From Pseudomonadota bacterium (GTDB taxonomy: Bacteria > Myxococcota_A > Polyangia > Polyangiales > Polyangiaceae), in assembly GCA_023432025.1 (NCBI GenBank), contig JAEYVE010000197.1:1-36866 (forward strand): a stretch of 36,866 nt of DNA, given 5' to 3'. Shown piece by piece: positions 23,809 to 31,858 of the stretch. How positions within the stretch are numbered: position 1 is the stretch's first letter; each line of letters starts with the position of its first letter. Both the position numbers and the translations under genes were made by a program. The notes below the pieces were generated by a model. It was not told the origin of the DNA, ran no database searches, and saw nothing but the letters and a program-made list of their open reading frames with translations.

Positions 23809-25275
23809 CGCGCCGAGGTGCCACAACCGACGCAGGGCGTGCTGAAAAGCAACCATCACGACGGTCGGCACGACGCTCGGGATCAGGGTCTGACGGTAGA
23901 ACGACAGCGGAGACACCCGCGTCTTCGCTCCCAGGCGCGGCTGCACTAGGCACACGTCGGTCGCGAGCGGCCCCATCAGGGTCGCGGCAGCGACGCCCAC
24001 CAAGCCGAAGTCGTGGACCAGCCCCAAAGAAAGTCCCACGTTGACGGCCTGCCCGAGGCACATGGCCAGCGCCAAGAAGCGCTGTTCCCCGGTCATCGCC
24101 AGCTGACTCTGTGAGTTGCCATGGATGAGCCCCGCGAACGTGGCCACCAGCAAGAGCTGCAAGGGAAGAACCGTGTCGGCGAACTCCGGTCCGAGCCACG
24201 AATGGATCAAAGGCTCCGCGAGCACGGCGCAGCCCACCAAAAGGGGCGCCGCGAAGGCCACGGAGAAGCGAGTTCCCGCGAGCCAAACCTTGCGCAAGCT
24301 CTCCTCGCGCCCCGCGCTGTGAAGCTCCGCCACGACGGGCGTCAGCGTACGAGTGATCTGAACGCAGAAGGTTCTCACCTGCTCGCTCACTCGAAGCGCG
24401 ATGGCGTAAACGGCGACCGCCGTCAGTGGCAGGGCGCTCTTCACGACGAACATGTCCGCCCTGGAGCCGAGCAGGGTCCCCACTTGAACGATCATCTGGT
24501 ACGCGGAAAAGCCCCAGATTTCCCGCAAGAGCGCCCAGTCGAAGTTGCGCGGCACCAGGCTCAGCTCGCCGCGCATCGTCACGGCGCAGTGAACCGTCAC
24601 GGCGATCCCCGGCAAGAGCGTCACGATCCAGTTCAGAAACGCGAAGGTCTCGAGGTCCGGCGCCAGCGGCAAAATGACGAGGACGGCCACGAAGTAGAGC
24701 AAGTTGGTGGCAACTTGATAGATGTTGGCCAACCACAGCTTCTGATCGCCCGTCAGTACCCCGCGAAACATCGCGGTGGGCAGCTTCAAGAGGTACCCGG
24801 ACGCCACGACGATGAAGACGACCTGGGCAGTGGGGCGAAGCTCCGGCGGCAGCTCGAACATGTTGTCGAAGCCGCGAAACAAGAGCATCGAAACGACGCC
24901 GAGCACCACGGACTGCGCGACGAACACCCAGAACAGCGTGCACACCACGAGGCGCAGTCGGTTGGAATCCCCCCGACCGCGCGCGTCCGCGACGTACTTC
25001 ACCACGGCGGCGCCGAAGCCGAGGTCGATCAGAGCAAACAGGCTCACGACCGCCCAGACGAGGCTCCACAGGCCGTACTGCTCCTGGCCAATCGTGTGCA
25101 CCACGATCGGAATCAGCACGATGAAGACGAGCGCGTCGACGACGCGGTCGAGCTGACTCGTGAGCGTGTTGATCACGATCCGCCCAATCCCGAGGCGCTT
25201 GTCCGTCTCAGGCCGAGTCGGTGGCTCGTTCGAATGGGGCGATGTGCGACGTTCGGCTTCGTCGGGATTCGACAT
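23668..25275 (-). CDS. Wzx-like lipopolysaccharide/oligosaccharide flippase
   Basis: A 535-residue polytopic protein of the MOP/polysaccharide synthase family with about 12-14 predicted membrane helices. After a charged N-terminal tail of about 30 residues the first helices carry family-like features: NTLTSQLDRVVDALVFIVLI, the QYGLWSLVWAVVSLFALIDLG segment and GFGAAVVKYVADARG. Wzx proteins move undecaprenyl-diphosphate-linked repeat units across the inner membrane before Wzy polymerisation, so this fits the locus. It is alone on the minus strand between two rightward glycosyltransferase units, and its 3' end overlaps the upstream GT4 gene convergently. The start ATG at 25275 has GGGG some bases upstream; M1 gives the whole charged tail. 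Transported repeat unit unknown. Confidence 0.9.
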   Translation of the reverse strand: MSNPDEAERRTSPHSNEPPTRPETDKRLGIGRIVINTLTSQLDRVVDALVFIVLIPIVVHTIGQEQYGLWSLVWAVVSLFALIDLGFGAAVVKYVADARGRGDSNRLRLVVCTLFWVFVAQSVVLGVVSMLLFRGFDNMFELPPELRPTAQVVFIVVASGYLLKLPTAMFRGVLTGDQKLWLANIYQVATNLLYFVAVLVILPLAPDLETFAFLNWIVTLLPGIAVTVHCAVTMRGELSLVPRNFDWALLREIWGFSAYQMIVQVGTLLGSRADMFVVKSALPLTAVAVYAIALRVSEQVRTFCVQITRTLTPVVAELHSAGREESLRKVWLAGTRFSVAFAAPLLVGCAVLAEPLIHSWLGPEFADTVLPLQLLLVATFAGLIHGNSQSQLAMTGEQRFLALAMCLGQAVNVGLSLGLVHDFGLVGVAAATLMGPLATDVCLVQPRLGAKTRVSPLSFYRQTLIPSVVPTVVMVAFQHALRRLWHLGALWEVAAVEVLNLLVFWAAFWRFGLSPAERQFVLERVRSHFGRAVAR

Positions 25276-25428
25276 GGGAAGCTGCGGTGTCCCCTTCGCG
25301 GCCTTTGGGCTCCAGAGGCCCGACGGACGACCGTAGGGCGAATCACGCGGGGCGGCTTATCGAGCGCCACCTCGCCGACGTCTGCTGACATCAACCAAAC
25401 GGCCCCTCGATGGCCGAGGTTAGGACCC
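25276..25428. promoter_or_regulatory. divergent intergenic region between flippase and GT4 operon
   Basis: The 153 bases separate the leftward flippase gene from the rightward four-gene unit and must carry promoters for both. An imperfect dyad GCCTTTGGGCTCCAGAGGC lies at about 25301-25319. No convincing promoter boxes were recognised. Confidence 0.3.
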
Positions 25429-26628
25429 ATGCGCATTGCCTTCACCCTGGGCGGGACCGACGACGGACGTTCTGGTTTGGGGAGCTACGTGAAGTCCGTG
25501 CTGCCCGAGCTCTCCGGGCTGACCAGACGGCGCGGAGACGAGCTCGTCGTCTTGGGCTCGCGCGAAGAGCTCGACGCCTACGGAGCGAGCTTGGACGGCC
25601 TCGAGACGCGACTCACGCCGCGCGTCGCCACACGCCCCGGCCTGAGCGCGCTTTGGTACCTCTTGGCCTCTGGAGGTGCAGCACGACGCGCGTCCGCCGA
25701 CGTCGTCCTGTACCCAGCCGCCAATCGACGCGCCTCCGCGGTCAATCCTCTACCGAGTGTGGCCGTGGTGCACGACTTAGGTCAGCTGCACGTTCCAGAA
25801 AAGTACGACGCGCTTCGTATGGCGTACTTTCACCACGCGCTCTTGCGCGTATTTCGACGCGCGACGCGGCTCGTCGCAATCAGTCGCGCCACCCAGAGTG
25901 ACCTCGTTTCTGCGCTCGGGATCGAGCGTGACACGGTGGACGTCGTGCTGAACGGCGTCGACGTCCAGAGGTTCGCGCCGCGTCCGCCAGCGGACCCTGA
26001 CGTCGCAGCCGCGCGCGCGCGCCTCACTCTCCACGCCCCCTACCTGCTCTATCCCGCACGCCTCGAACATCCAGCCAAGAACCACGTGCGCCTCGTCGAA
26101 GCCTTCTCGAGCTCGGGCCTCGCAGCCACGCACGACTTGGTGCTCATGGGCGGAGACTGGGGAGCGAGCGAGCGCATCCTCGAGGCTGCCCGCGCTCACG
26201 GTGTCGGCCACCGCGTACGCCTCACGGGCTTCGTGGACGACTGGCTCGTCCCGCTGCTGACCACGGGCGCCGACGCCGTGGTCTTGCTCGGCTTGTACGA
26301 AGGCTTCGGTCTGCCGGCCCTGGAAGCGCTCGCCGCGGGACGTCCGGTGTGCGCCTCGAACAGCGGCGCGCTGCCGGAAGTCGTCGGCGACCTCGCCGCT
26401 CTCTGTGATCCATACGCAGTGGACTCCATCGCGGCGGCCCTCCGCAGCGTCGTGTTCGACAGTGAGCTTCGCCGGCGGGCTGCGGAGCAGGGCCCCGCGC
26501 ACGCGAGAGCGTTCGGCTGGAACAAGACGGCCGCAGGGCTTCACCGCGCGTGCCGTCGCGCGGCTCGGCTTCGTTGGAAGCGAACCGACCAAGCGGCGCC
26601 CGAATCCATCCCGGAGCCCTCGCGATGA
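25429..26628 (+). CDS. glycosyltransferase family 4 protein
   Basis: A 399-residue GT-B glycosyltransferase. It has the N-terminal glycine-rich acceptor loop (SGLGSYVKSVLP), VVHDLGQLHVPE, AISRATQSDLV and NGVDVQRF in the linker, then LLYPARLEHPAKNHVRLVEA and the glutamate pair in LYEGFGLPALEALAAG. This pattern is close to mannosyl- and rhamnosyltransferases such as MtfB/WbdB types, but donor choice cannot be proven. ATG at 25429 is preceded by a weak TAGGA; a much longer upstream in-frame extension (to 24121) runs antisense to the flippase and is rejected. Its stop overlaps the next start (ATGA), beginning a tightly coupled unit of four genes. Confidence 0.88.
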   Translation: MRIAFTLGGTDDGRSGLGSYVKSVLPELSGLTRRRGDELVVLGSREELDAYGASLDGLETRLTPRVATRPGLSALWYLLASGGAARRASADVVLYPAANRRASAVNPLPSVAVVHDLGQLHVPEKYDALRMAYFHHALLRVFRRATRLVAISRATQSDLVSALGIERDTVDVVLNGVDVQRFAPRPPADPDVAAARARLTLHAPYLLYPARLEHPAKNHVRLVEAFSSSGLAATHDLVLMGGDWGASERILEAARAHGVGHRVRLTGFVDDWLVPLLTTGADAVVLLGLYEGFGLPALEALAAGRPVCASNSGALPEVVGDLAALCDPYAVDSIAAALRSVVFDSELRRRAAEQGPAHARAFGWNKTAAGLHRACRRAARLRWKRTDQAAPESIPEPSR

Positions 26629-27836
26629 AGGTGCTCATGGTTCACCAGCTCCTGGGCGATCGCGGCGGCGCCGAGTCCACCTTGCGGCACCTGACGGAAG
26701 GCCTCACGAAGCGCAACTGCGAGGTGTCCCTCCTGCACGGGCCGTCGACCGGGACAGGGGAGGCCCGCTTTCGCGAGCTCTTCCCTCGACGCTTCAGCTG
26801 GCTCGACGCAGAGGGCATCGAGCGCGCGCTCGCGGACAACCCCGACGTGCTGTTCGTCCACAAGCTCGACGAGCTCGAGGTGCTCGAAACGCTCGTCGGA
26901 AGCGGCAAGCGGCTGGTGCGCATGGTCCACGACCACGACATCTACTGCCAGCGCCGGCACCGCTATCTGCCTCACAATCGGAAGATCTGCACGAGGCGCG
27001 CCGGCCCTCTGTGCGGACTCTACTGTGGCATCGTGCGTGACCCGAACGGACCGCTCCCGATTCGCATCGCGCGCCCTTCGCGCAAGTTGCGGGAGCTCGA
27101 GCTCTGTCGCCGCTTCGAGCACCACATCACGGTCAGCGAGTTTCTTCGCCGTGAGCTCATCCTCCACGACTTTCCTCCCGACGAGATCACGCCCCTGTGG
27201 CCCGACGTGCACCCGGCGGCCGCTGAATACCGAGCGCGCTACTCGGAGCCGCTGGTGGTCTACGCGGGACAAATTCTGCGAGGCAAAGGCGTGGACGTTC
27301 TCATCGAATCCCTGGCTCGTCTCCAGACTCCGGGCTTCCGAGCCGTCATCGTCGGGGAGGGCTCCCACGCCGCGCACTGCGCTGCGCTCATCGAGCGCCT
27401 TGGCCTCGGGGACAGAGTAACGATGACGGGCTTCGTACCGCAGGACGAGCTGCACCGCCTGCTCGGAAGCGCACGCGTGGCGGTGGTGCCCTCGGTCTGG
27501 CCGGAGCCGCTGGGCGCGGTCGGTATCGAGATGATGCGGCACGGCCTGCCCGTCGTTGCCTTCGACGTGGGCGGTATCAGCGAGTGGCTGACGGACGGCG
27601 TGGGCGGTTACCTGGTGCCGGTGTTCGACCGCGCGAAGCTCGCCGAACGCATCGATCGACTGCTCGGGGATCCGGAGTTGGCCCGGCGCATGGGGGAGCA
27701 GGGGCGCGCTCACGCGTCCGCCTCGTGTGACTCCGCGCGCTACGTGGACACCGTGATGGGCATCCTGGAAGAGGCAGTGAACCGCCCGAGCGGTGTCACC
27801 CGCTCTCGCCGCACGCCAGCGAAAGCGAGCCCCTGA
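26625..27836 (+). CDS. glycosyltransferase family 4 protein with Cys-rich insertion
   Basis: A 403-residue GT-B glycosyltransferase. MKVLMVHQLLGDRGGAEST is the N-terminal acceptor-loop region; VVYAGQILRGKGVDVLIESL and WPEPLGAVGIEMMRHG with the two donor-contacting glutamates define the GT4 domain. Between the two domains' halves lies HDHDIYCQRRHRYLPH followed by CTRRAGPLCGLYC, four cysteines (about residues 107-142) that resemble a small metal- or disulfide-binding insert found in a subset of GT4 proteins. ATG at 26625 overlaps the previous stop by four bases; its own stop shares one base with the next ATG. The insert might bind acceptor or stabilise the fold; its role is not known to me. Confidence 0.87.
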   Translation: MKVLMVHQLLGDRGGAESTLRHLTEGLTKRNCEVSLLHGPSTGTGEARFRELFPRRFSWLDAEGIERALADNPDVLFVHKLDELEVLETLVGSGKRLVRMVHDHDIYCQRRHRYLPHNRKICTRRAGPLCGLYCGIVRDPNGPLPIRIARPSRKLRELELCRRFEHHITVSEFLRRELILHDFPPDEITPLWPDVHPAAAEYRARYSEPLVVYAGQILRGKGVDVLIESLARLQTPGFRAVIVGEGSHAAHCAALIERLGLGDRVTMTGFVPQDELHRLLGSARVAVVPSVWPEPLGAVGIEMMRHGLPVVAFDVGGISEWLTDGVGGYLVPVFDRAKLAERIDRLLGDPELARRMGEQGRAHASASCDSARYVDTVMGILEEAVNRPSGVTRSRRTPAKASP

Positions 27837-28846
27837 TGCGTTTTACCGTCACGGGTAGCCCCGCCCTCGAGGACACGATTCGCGACCAGCTCGCCGCCAT
27901 CAGCGAGGACGTCCACCGCGCGGTGGCGCCCGACGCGGTCGACTGCTTGGTTCTCGGCGGAGGCTATGGACGAGGCGAAGGCGGCGCGTTCGTCCGAGAC
28001 GGTCGCGAGCATCCATACAACGACTACGACCTCGTCCTCGTTCACCACGCGCGCGGCAGAGGAGCGCTCGCCGGGCTCGCCGAGCTCGAAAAGCGGCACT
28101 CGCTGCGCACGGGAGTACACGTGGATATCCTACCGCTCCACCGACGCGCGCTCTTCGCTCTACCTCGCGCGCTGACCTGGTACGAGCTGGGACGGGGCCA
28201 CCGCGTGCTGGGGGGTGACGAAAGCGTCTTGCGTCCGCTCACGGCCCGTCGCCTCGATCAGGTGCACCACACCGAGTGGGGGCGCCTCCTCATGAACCGC
28301 GGGGCGGGCCTCGTGTTTGCGCGCTGGGTGCTCACTGGGCAGCCCTGCAGCGTGGCCGGAGACGAAGAGCCAAACGCCTTCGTGACGCGTCAGCTCCAGA
28401 AGGCGTGGCTCGCCTTCGGCGACGTGTGGCTCGCCAAACGCGGCGCCTATCACCACCTGGTCCGTCAGCGCAGAAAGCGCTTCAGAGAGCGCGTCGGCGA
28501 GCGTCCTTTGTGGGCCGACGCCTACGAGCAAGCCATTGCCTTCAAGCTGAGCCCGACCGCTCCCTGGCCCCGAGCGGTGCAGCAGGCGCAGCTCGCCGAG
28601 CTTTCGCGGCTCTACGCGCCGGAGTTGGAGCGACGCGCGGCGTCACCGTTCCGGCCCACCGTTGGGCTTTGGGCCACCGCGCGGCACGTCGCTCCGCGGC
28701 AATGGCTCACGCTGCCCCCCTGGGCCTACCCACGAGAACGCATCCGGCTCGCGCTCGCCGCAGAGCTCCGCGGCGAACACCTCGTCTTCGAAAAGCTCAT
28801 CGGCTCGCCAGATCGTCTCGTTCGTTTGTGGAGTCGCTATGGCTGA
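27836..28846 (+). CDS. nucleotidyltransferase-fold protein of unknown substrate
   Basis: A 336-residue cytoplasmic protein. The N-terminal part has the polymerase-beta-type nucleotidyltransferase signature: GGGYGRGEGG (41-50), the metal-binding pair D63/D65 in YNDYDLVLV, and a third carboxylate D97 in VHVDILPL. The remaining 230 residues are helical, Arg-rich and not recognised. Related enzymes transfer an NMP to proteins, RNA, sugars or antibiotics. It lies in the middle of a four-gene glycosyltransferase unit, overlapping the upstream stop by one base and the downstream gene by eight, so a role in polysaccharide assembly or its control is likely but unspecified. Residues needed for catalysis appear intact. 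Confidence 0.75.
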   Translation: MRFTVTGSPALEDTIRDQLAAISEDVHRAVAPDAVDCLVLGGGYGRGEGGAFVRDGREHPYNDYDLVLVHHARGRGALAGLAELEKRHSLRTGVHVDILPLHRRALFALPRALTWYELGRGHRVLGGDESVLRPLTARRLDQVHHTEWGRLLMNRGAGLVFARWVLTGQPCSVAGDEEPNAFVTRQLQKAWLAFGDVWLAKRGAYHHLVRQRRKRFRERVGERPLWADAYEQAIAFKLSPTAPWPRAVQQAQLAELSRLYAPELERRAASPFRPTVGLWATARHVAPRQWLTLPPWAYPRERIRLALAAELRGEHLVFEKLIGSPDRLVRLWSRYG

Positions 28847-29750
28847 GCCGCGCATTCCCATCACGGTCGTGCTCCGCAGCTACAACGACGCTCGCCTCCT
28901 GCCGCAGACGCTCGGATCGCTCGACGCCCAGGAGAACGTCGACGTGCGTCTGTTCGTCTTCGAGAGCGCTAGCACCGATGGCTCCAAAGAAATTCTGGAG
29001 CGCCACGGCTACGACCGGATCGTGCACCTAGCGCCGGGCACCTATCACTCGGCCACCGTTCTCAACCAAGGCACGGAGTGGGCAGACACCGAGCTCGTGG
29101 CCTACGTGAACAGCGACGCGATCATGATGAGTCGCCACGTCTTGGCGCGCCTTGCTCGAGCCATTCTTGGCTCCGAGCGCTGTGCCGGCGCGTTCTCGAG
29201 GCAGATCGCACGGCCAGACGCCAACGTGCTCACGCGCCTCGACTATTTCACCGCGTTCGAAAACCGCCACGAGCTGGGCGCCTTCGCGAGCCACATGAGC
29301 CTGGTTTGCAGCATGGTGCGGAAGAGCGTTTGGCGCGAGGTGCCGTTCGACGCTGGACTGACGTTCGCCGAGGACTACGTGTGGAGCCACCGTGTCATGG
29401 AGCGCGGCTATCGCCTCTGCTACGTCCCCGAGGCCGTCGTCGAGCACAGCCATAACTACGCGCCGGAAGAGCTATATCGTCGTCACTTCGGCGACTCTGC
29501 GGCGCTCGCGACCGTGCGGACGAGCGCGCCGGAGCCTACCGCGCTCCGTGGTTTTTGGATCCCCTGGGTGCGGCGCTGCGCTCACGACACGTGGAGGCTC
29601 GCCCGCATGCGCCGGCTCGACGCCGCGTGGCGCCTGCCGCGATACAGGTACCCGGCGCTTTTGGGCGAGTGGCGCGGCGCACTGGCAGGCTGGCGCCACT
29701 TCCGAGAGCAAAAGCGCACGGATCCACAGCCCGTCGCCTCGAAGACGTGA
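28839..29750 (+). CDS. glycosyltransferase family 2 protein
   Basis: A 303-residue GT-A glycosyltransferase. The first strand ITVVLRSYNDARLLPQTLGS (7-26) is followed by FESASTDGS, where the usual DNxSxD is altered to ESASTD, and VNSDAIM in place of a DxD metal motif. The catalytic-base region LTFAEDYVWSHRVMERGYRL (ED pair) and VEHSHNYAPEELYRRHF are rhamnosyltransferase-like. The C-terminal 60 residues are basic and aromatic and may touch the membrane. ATG at 28839 overlaps the previous gene by eight bases. It ends nine bases before the convergent ATPase gene, so there is hardly room for a terminator. Donor sugar unknown; rhamnose is a guess from similarity. Confidence 0.83.
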   Translation: MAEPRIPITVVLRSYNDARLLPQTLGSLDAQENVDVRLFVFESASTDGSKEILERHGYDRIVHLAPGTYHSATVLNQGTEWADTELVAYVNSDAIMMSRHVLARLARAILGSERCAGAFSRQIARPDANVLTRLDYFTAFENRHELGAFASHMSLVCSMVRKSVWREVPFDAGLTFAEDYVWSHRVMERGYRLCYVPEAVVEHSHNYAPEELYRRHFGDSAALATVRTSAPEPTALRGFWIPWVRRCAHDTWRLARMRRLDAAWRLPRYRYPALLGEWRGALAGWRHFREQKRTDPQPVASKT

Positions 29751-29759
29751 CAGCGCCCT

Positions 29760-31820
29760 CTACTGCCCGGCCCACCATGCCGCTTCGAGCTCGTCGACCA
29801 GCTCCCGAATCATGACGCGCGGGGGGCCTCCGGTCCGAGCGACACGCGCCACGACCGCCTGCCAGTCGTCGACACGCACCGGACCGCGCACGCTCCGGTG
29901 CGTAGCCCTCACACGCTCCGCGAGCTCGAGTCTCATCGCGCGCGAGAACGCGGGAACCTCGTCGGGAGTCAGGCGCTTCAGACGGCGCCGGAACAGCGCC
30001 ACGTCCTCCACTCCTAGGGTGGACGCAACCTCTTCCAGCTCCTCGAGCAGCGCGCCGACTTCACTTCGCATTTCGGACAGCGCGGAGGGCGTCATGGCAA
30101 GCACCACGCACGCGCCCGGCACGGAGCCCCCACAATAGAACGAGAGCGCGCGCATGGCCGCACGCCGCAGTGATTGAGGCAGCCCCGTCGTGTACAGGTT
30201 TTCCGCTTCGTCGATCAAAATGACCGGCCCCGCGCACCCCTCCAAACGCGCGAGCAGCTCCACCCACAGCAAGAATCGACGGTAGGCGTCCAAACGGTAC
30301 GACGCGCCGCTGCCCTTCTTGGCGAGATCCACGCCGGACAAGAAGGCCTCGAGCGCACGGCCCGGCTCTTTGGACGCCTCGGCGATGGCGAGCGCCTTCT
30401 TGGCGCTCACCGCTTCTTCGCTCGACGTTTGGGCCAGCTCCTCGAGCGCCGAAAGGAGACTGCGTCGCTTCTGCGCCGACCCCGTCCAGACGCGGGCGCG
30501 GTCGAGCGCGCTCGGCCGATGACGCAACGGAAGCACCGACTGCTCCAAGAGTCTCGAGAGGTGACGCTCGGGCGAGCCGAGATCCAGATTCATGCGCTCG
30601 AGGTTCAGCCAGAACACTGGATGCTTGGCCGCGAGCGCGCGCTCCGCCAAGTGGAGCAAGAGGTGAGTCTTGCCGCTGCCGTACTCGCCCACCAACACCT
30701 GCAAAACGCTGCCGGAGGCCTCTGCGTGCTCGAACAGCTTGTCGACCGTGCGATCGATACGCTCGTGCCCGACGCTCATGGAGGCCACCGCCTCCGTCGG
30801 CGGTAGGCCCTGGGAGATACGTATCAGCGAACGCAAAGCGGACGCCTTCGGGGCGTCGGGCTCCCGAATACGCCGATGAACGAACTCGTACGGTTCGGCG
30901 ATGAGGGTCGTCGAGCTGCGGTGCGGCGGCGGCGGCTCGGCGGCGCTGGGCACGTCCAAGCGGGCCAAGAGCGGGGCGAGCGAGCGAATGCCACGCGGCC
31001 CATCCAAGAGACGCTCGTCTCCGGTGATGACGACGCGAGTCGCCACGACCCCGCGCCCAGCGTCGAAGTTGTCCACCAGCTCTCGCAGCACGGTGAAGGA
31101 CTTTTCACGTTGGCGAGCGGTGCGCAGCGTAATGGCGCCCCCCCCCTCCAAGAGCAGGAGGAGGCCCGAGTGCCCCAGCGCTCGCAAAAGCCGCGTGAGC
31201 TCGCCGAGGGTGCGCTGCGCCGTGCGCGCTCCGAGCGCGCCGCGCACGTCCGGAACCAAACGTCGCGCGGGCTCCGTACCGTTCGCCCACGTATCCAGCG
31301 CTCTCACCTCTCGGTGCGCGTCGTCCTCCGCCGCCAAGTAGGCGCGACAGAGCGCGGCCAGGTCTCCCGCGGCTTCGTGCTCGACGACGGCAGCGTCGAA
31401 CCGTTCGAGCGAACGCTTGCCGTAGCGCTCGAAGTACACGTCGAGCAAACGCAAAATGCCGCGCGGCCGCGTGTCTCCGGGGAGAACGAGCGCGTCGAGC
31501 AAGTGCAGAACGACCTCCTCGGGAGCGTCGAGCGACAGATCGATCAAAGAGAGGCGAGCCGTCACGAAACCCCGCTCCCGCGCGGCGCGGGAAAGCTCGC
31601 GACCGAGCGTTCTTTCTTGCGCCTCGCTGGAACAGCGAACGAGCCCTACCGAGGAGGCTCCGGAGACGGTTAGGTCGAGCAGCGCCTGCTGGAGCCGCGC
31701 CACCTCGTCCTCGACCGTCGTAACCGATCGATGAGAAACGCCGCTGCTTCTCGTCACGGCGCCAGAGACTGGCTCGGAGACCATGTCCCGAGCATGGGCA
31801 GTGGGGGAGACCATCGGCAT
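29760..31820 (-). CDS. tandem P-loop ATPase, BREX-type/DUF2791-like
   Basis: A protein of 686 residues from ATG at 31820 (a TTG at 31856 would add 12). The C-terminal half is an intact AAA-type ATPase: LPPTEAVASMSVGHERIDR precedes the Walker A GEYGSGKTH (378-386, K384), and Walker B VILIDEAENLYT follows (from about 533). This pattern, with GxxGSGKTHxL and a DE box followed by AENLYT, resembles DUF2791/BrxD-like ATPases. The N-terminal half has the same rhythm (VGLVRCSSEAQERTLG, LLLLLEGGG, VVITGD) but no Walker A lysine, so it looks like a degenerate first ATPase module. No other BREX genes are present. It follows putA on the same strand with little spacing. Its function is unknown. Confidence 0.72.
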   Translation of the reverse strand: MPMVSPTAHARDMVSEPVSGAVTRSSGVSHRSVTTVEDEVARLQQALLDLTVSGASSVGLVRCSSEAQERTLGRELSRAARERGFVTARLSLIDLSLDAPEEVVLHLLDALVLPGDTRPRGILRLLDVYFERYGKRSLERFDAAVVEHEAAGDLAALCRAYLAAEDDAHREVRALDTWANGTEPARRLVPDVRGALGARTAQRTLGELTRLLRALGHSGLLLLLEGGGAITLRTARQREKSFTVLRELVDNFDAGRGVVATRVVITGDERLLDGPRGIRSLAPLLARLDVPSAAEPPPPHRSSTTLIAEPYEFVHRRIREPDAPKASALRSLIRISQGLPPTEAVASMSVGHERIDRTVDKLFEHAEASGSVLQVLVGEYGSGKTHLLLHLAERALAAKHPVFWLNLERMNLDLGSPERHLSRLLEQSVLPLRHRPSALDRARVWTGSAQKRRSLLSALEELAQTSSEEAVSAKKALAIAEASKEPGRALEAFLSGVDLAKKGSGASYRLDAYRRFLLWVELLARLEGCAGPVILIDEAENLYTTGLPQSLRRAAMRALSFYCGGSVPGACVVLAMTPSALSEMRSEVGALLEELEEVASTLGVEDVALFRRRLKRLTPDEVPAFSRAMRLELAERVRATHRSVRGPVRVDDWQAVVARVARTGGPPRVMIRELVDELEAAWWAGQ

Positions 31821-31858
31821 TGTCCGTACCCCGAAATGCCCGATCTGCGCGAGCAAAT

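Noticed and set aside
24121..25428. Long rightward extension upstream of the GT4 gene at 25429, open back to 24121
   Set aside because: It runs antisense to the flippase gene, is rich in Arg, Glu, Gln and His as expected for a shadow frame in GC-rich DNA, and the GT4 domain begins exactly at 25429.
29760..31820. A complete BREX phage-defence system
   Set aside because: Only one BrxD/DUF2791-like ATPase is present; no PglX, PglZ, BrxA, BrxB or Lon-like gene lies in the window.
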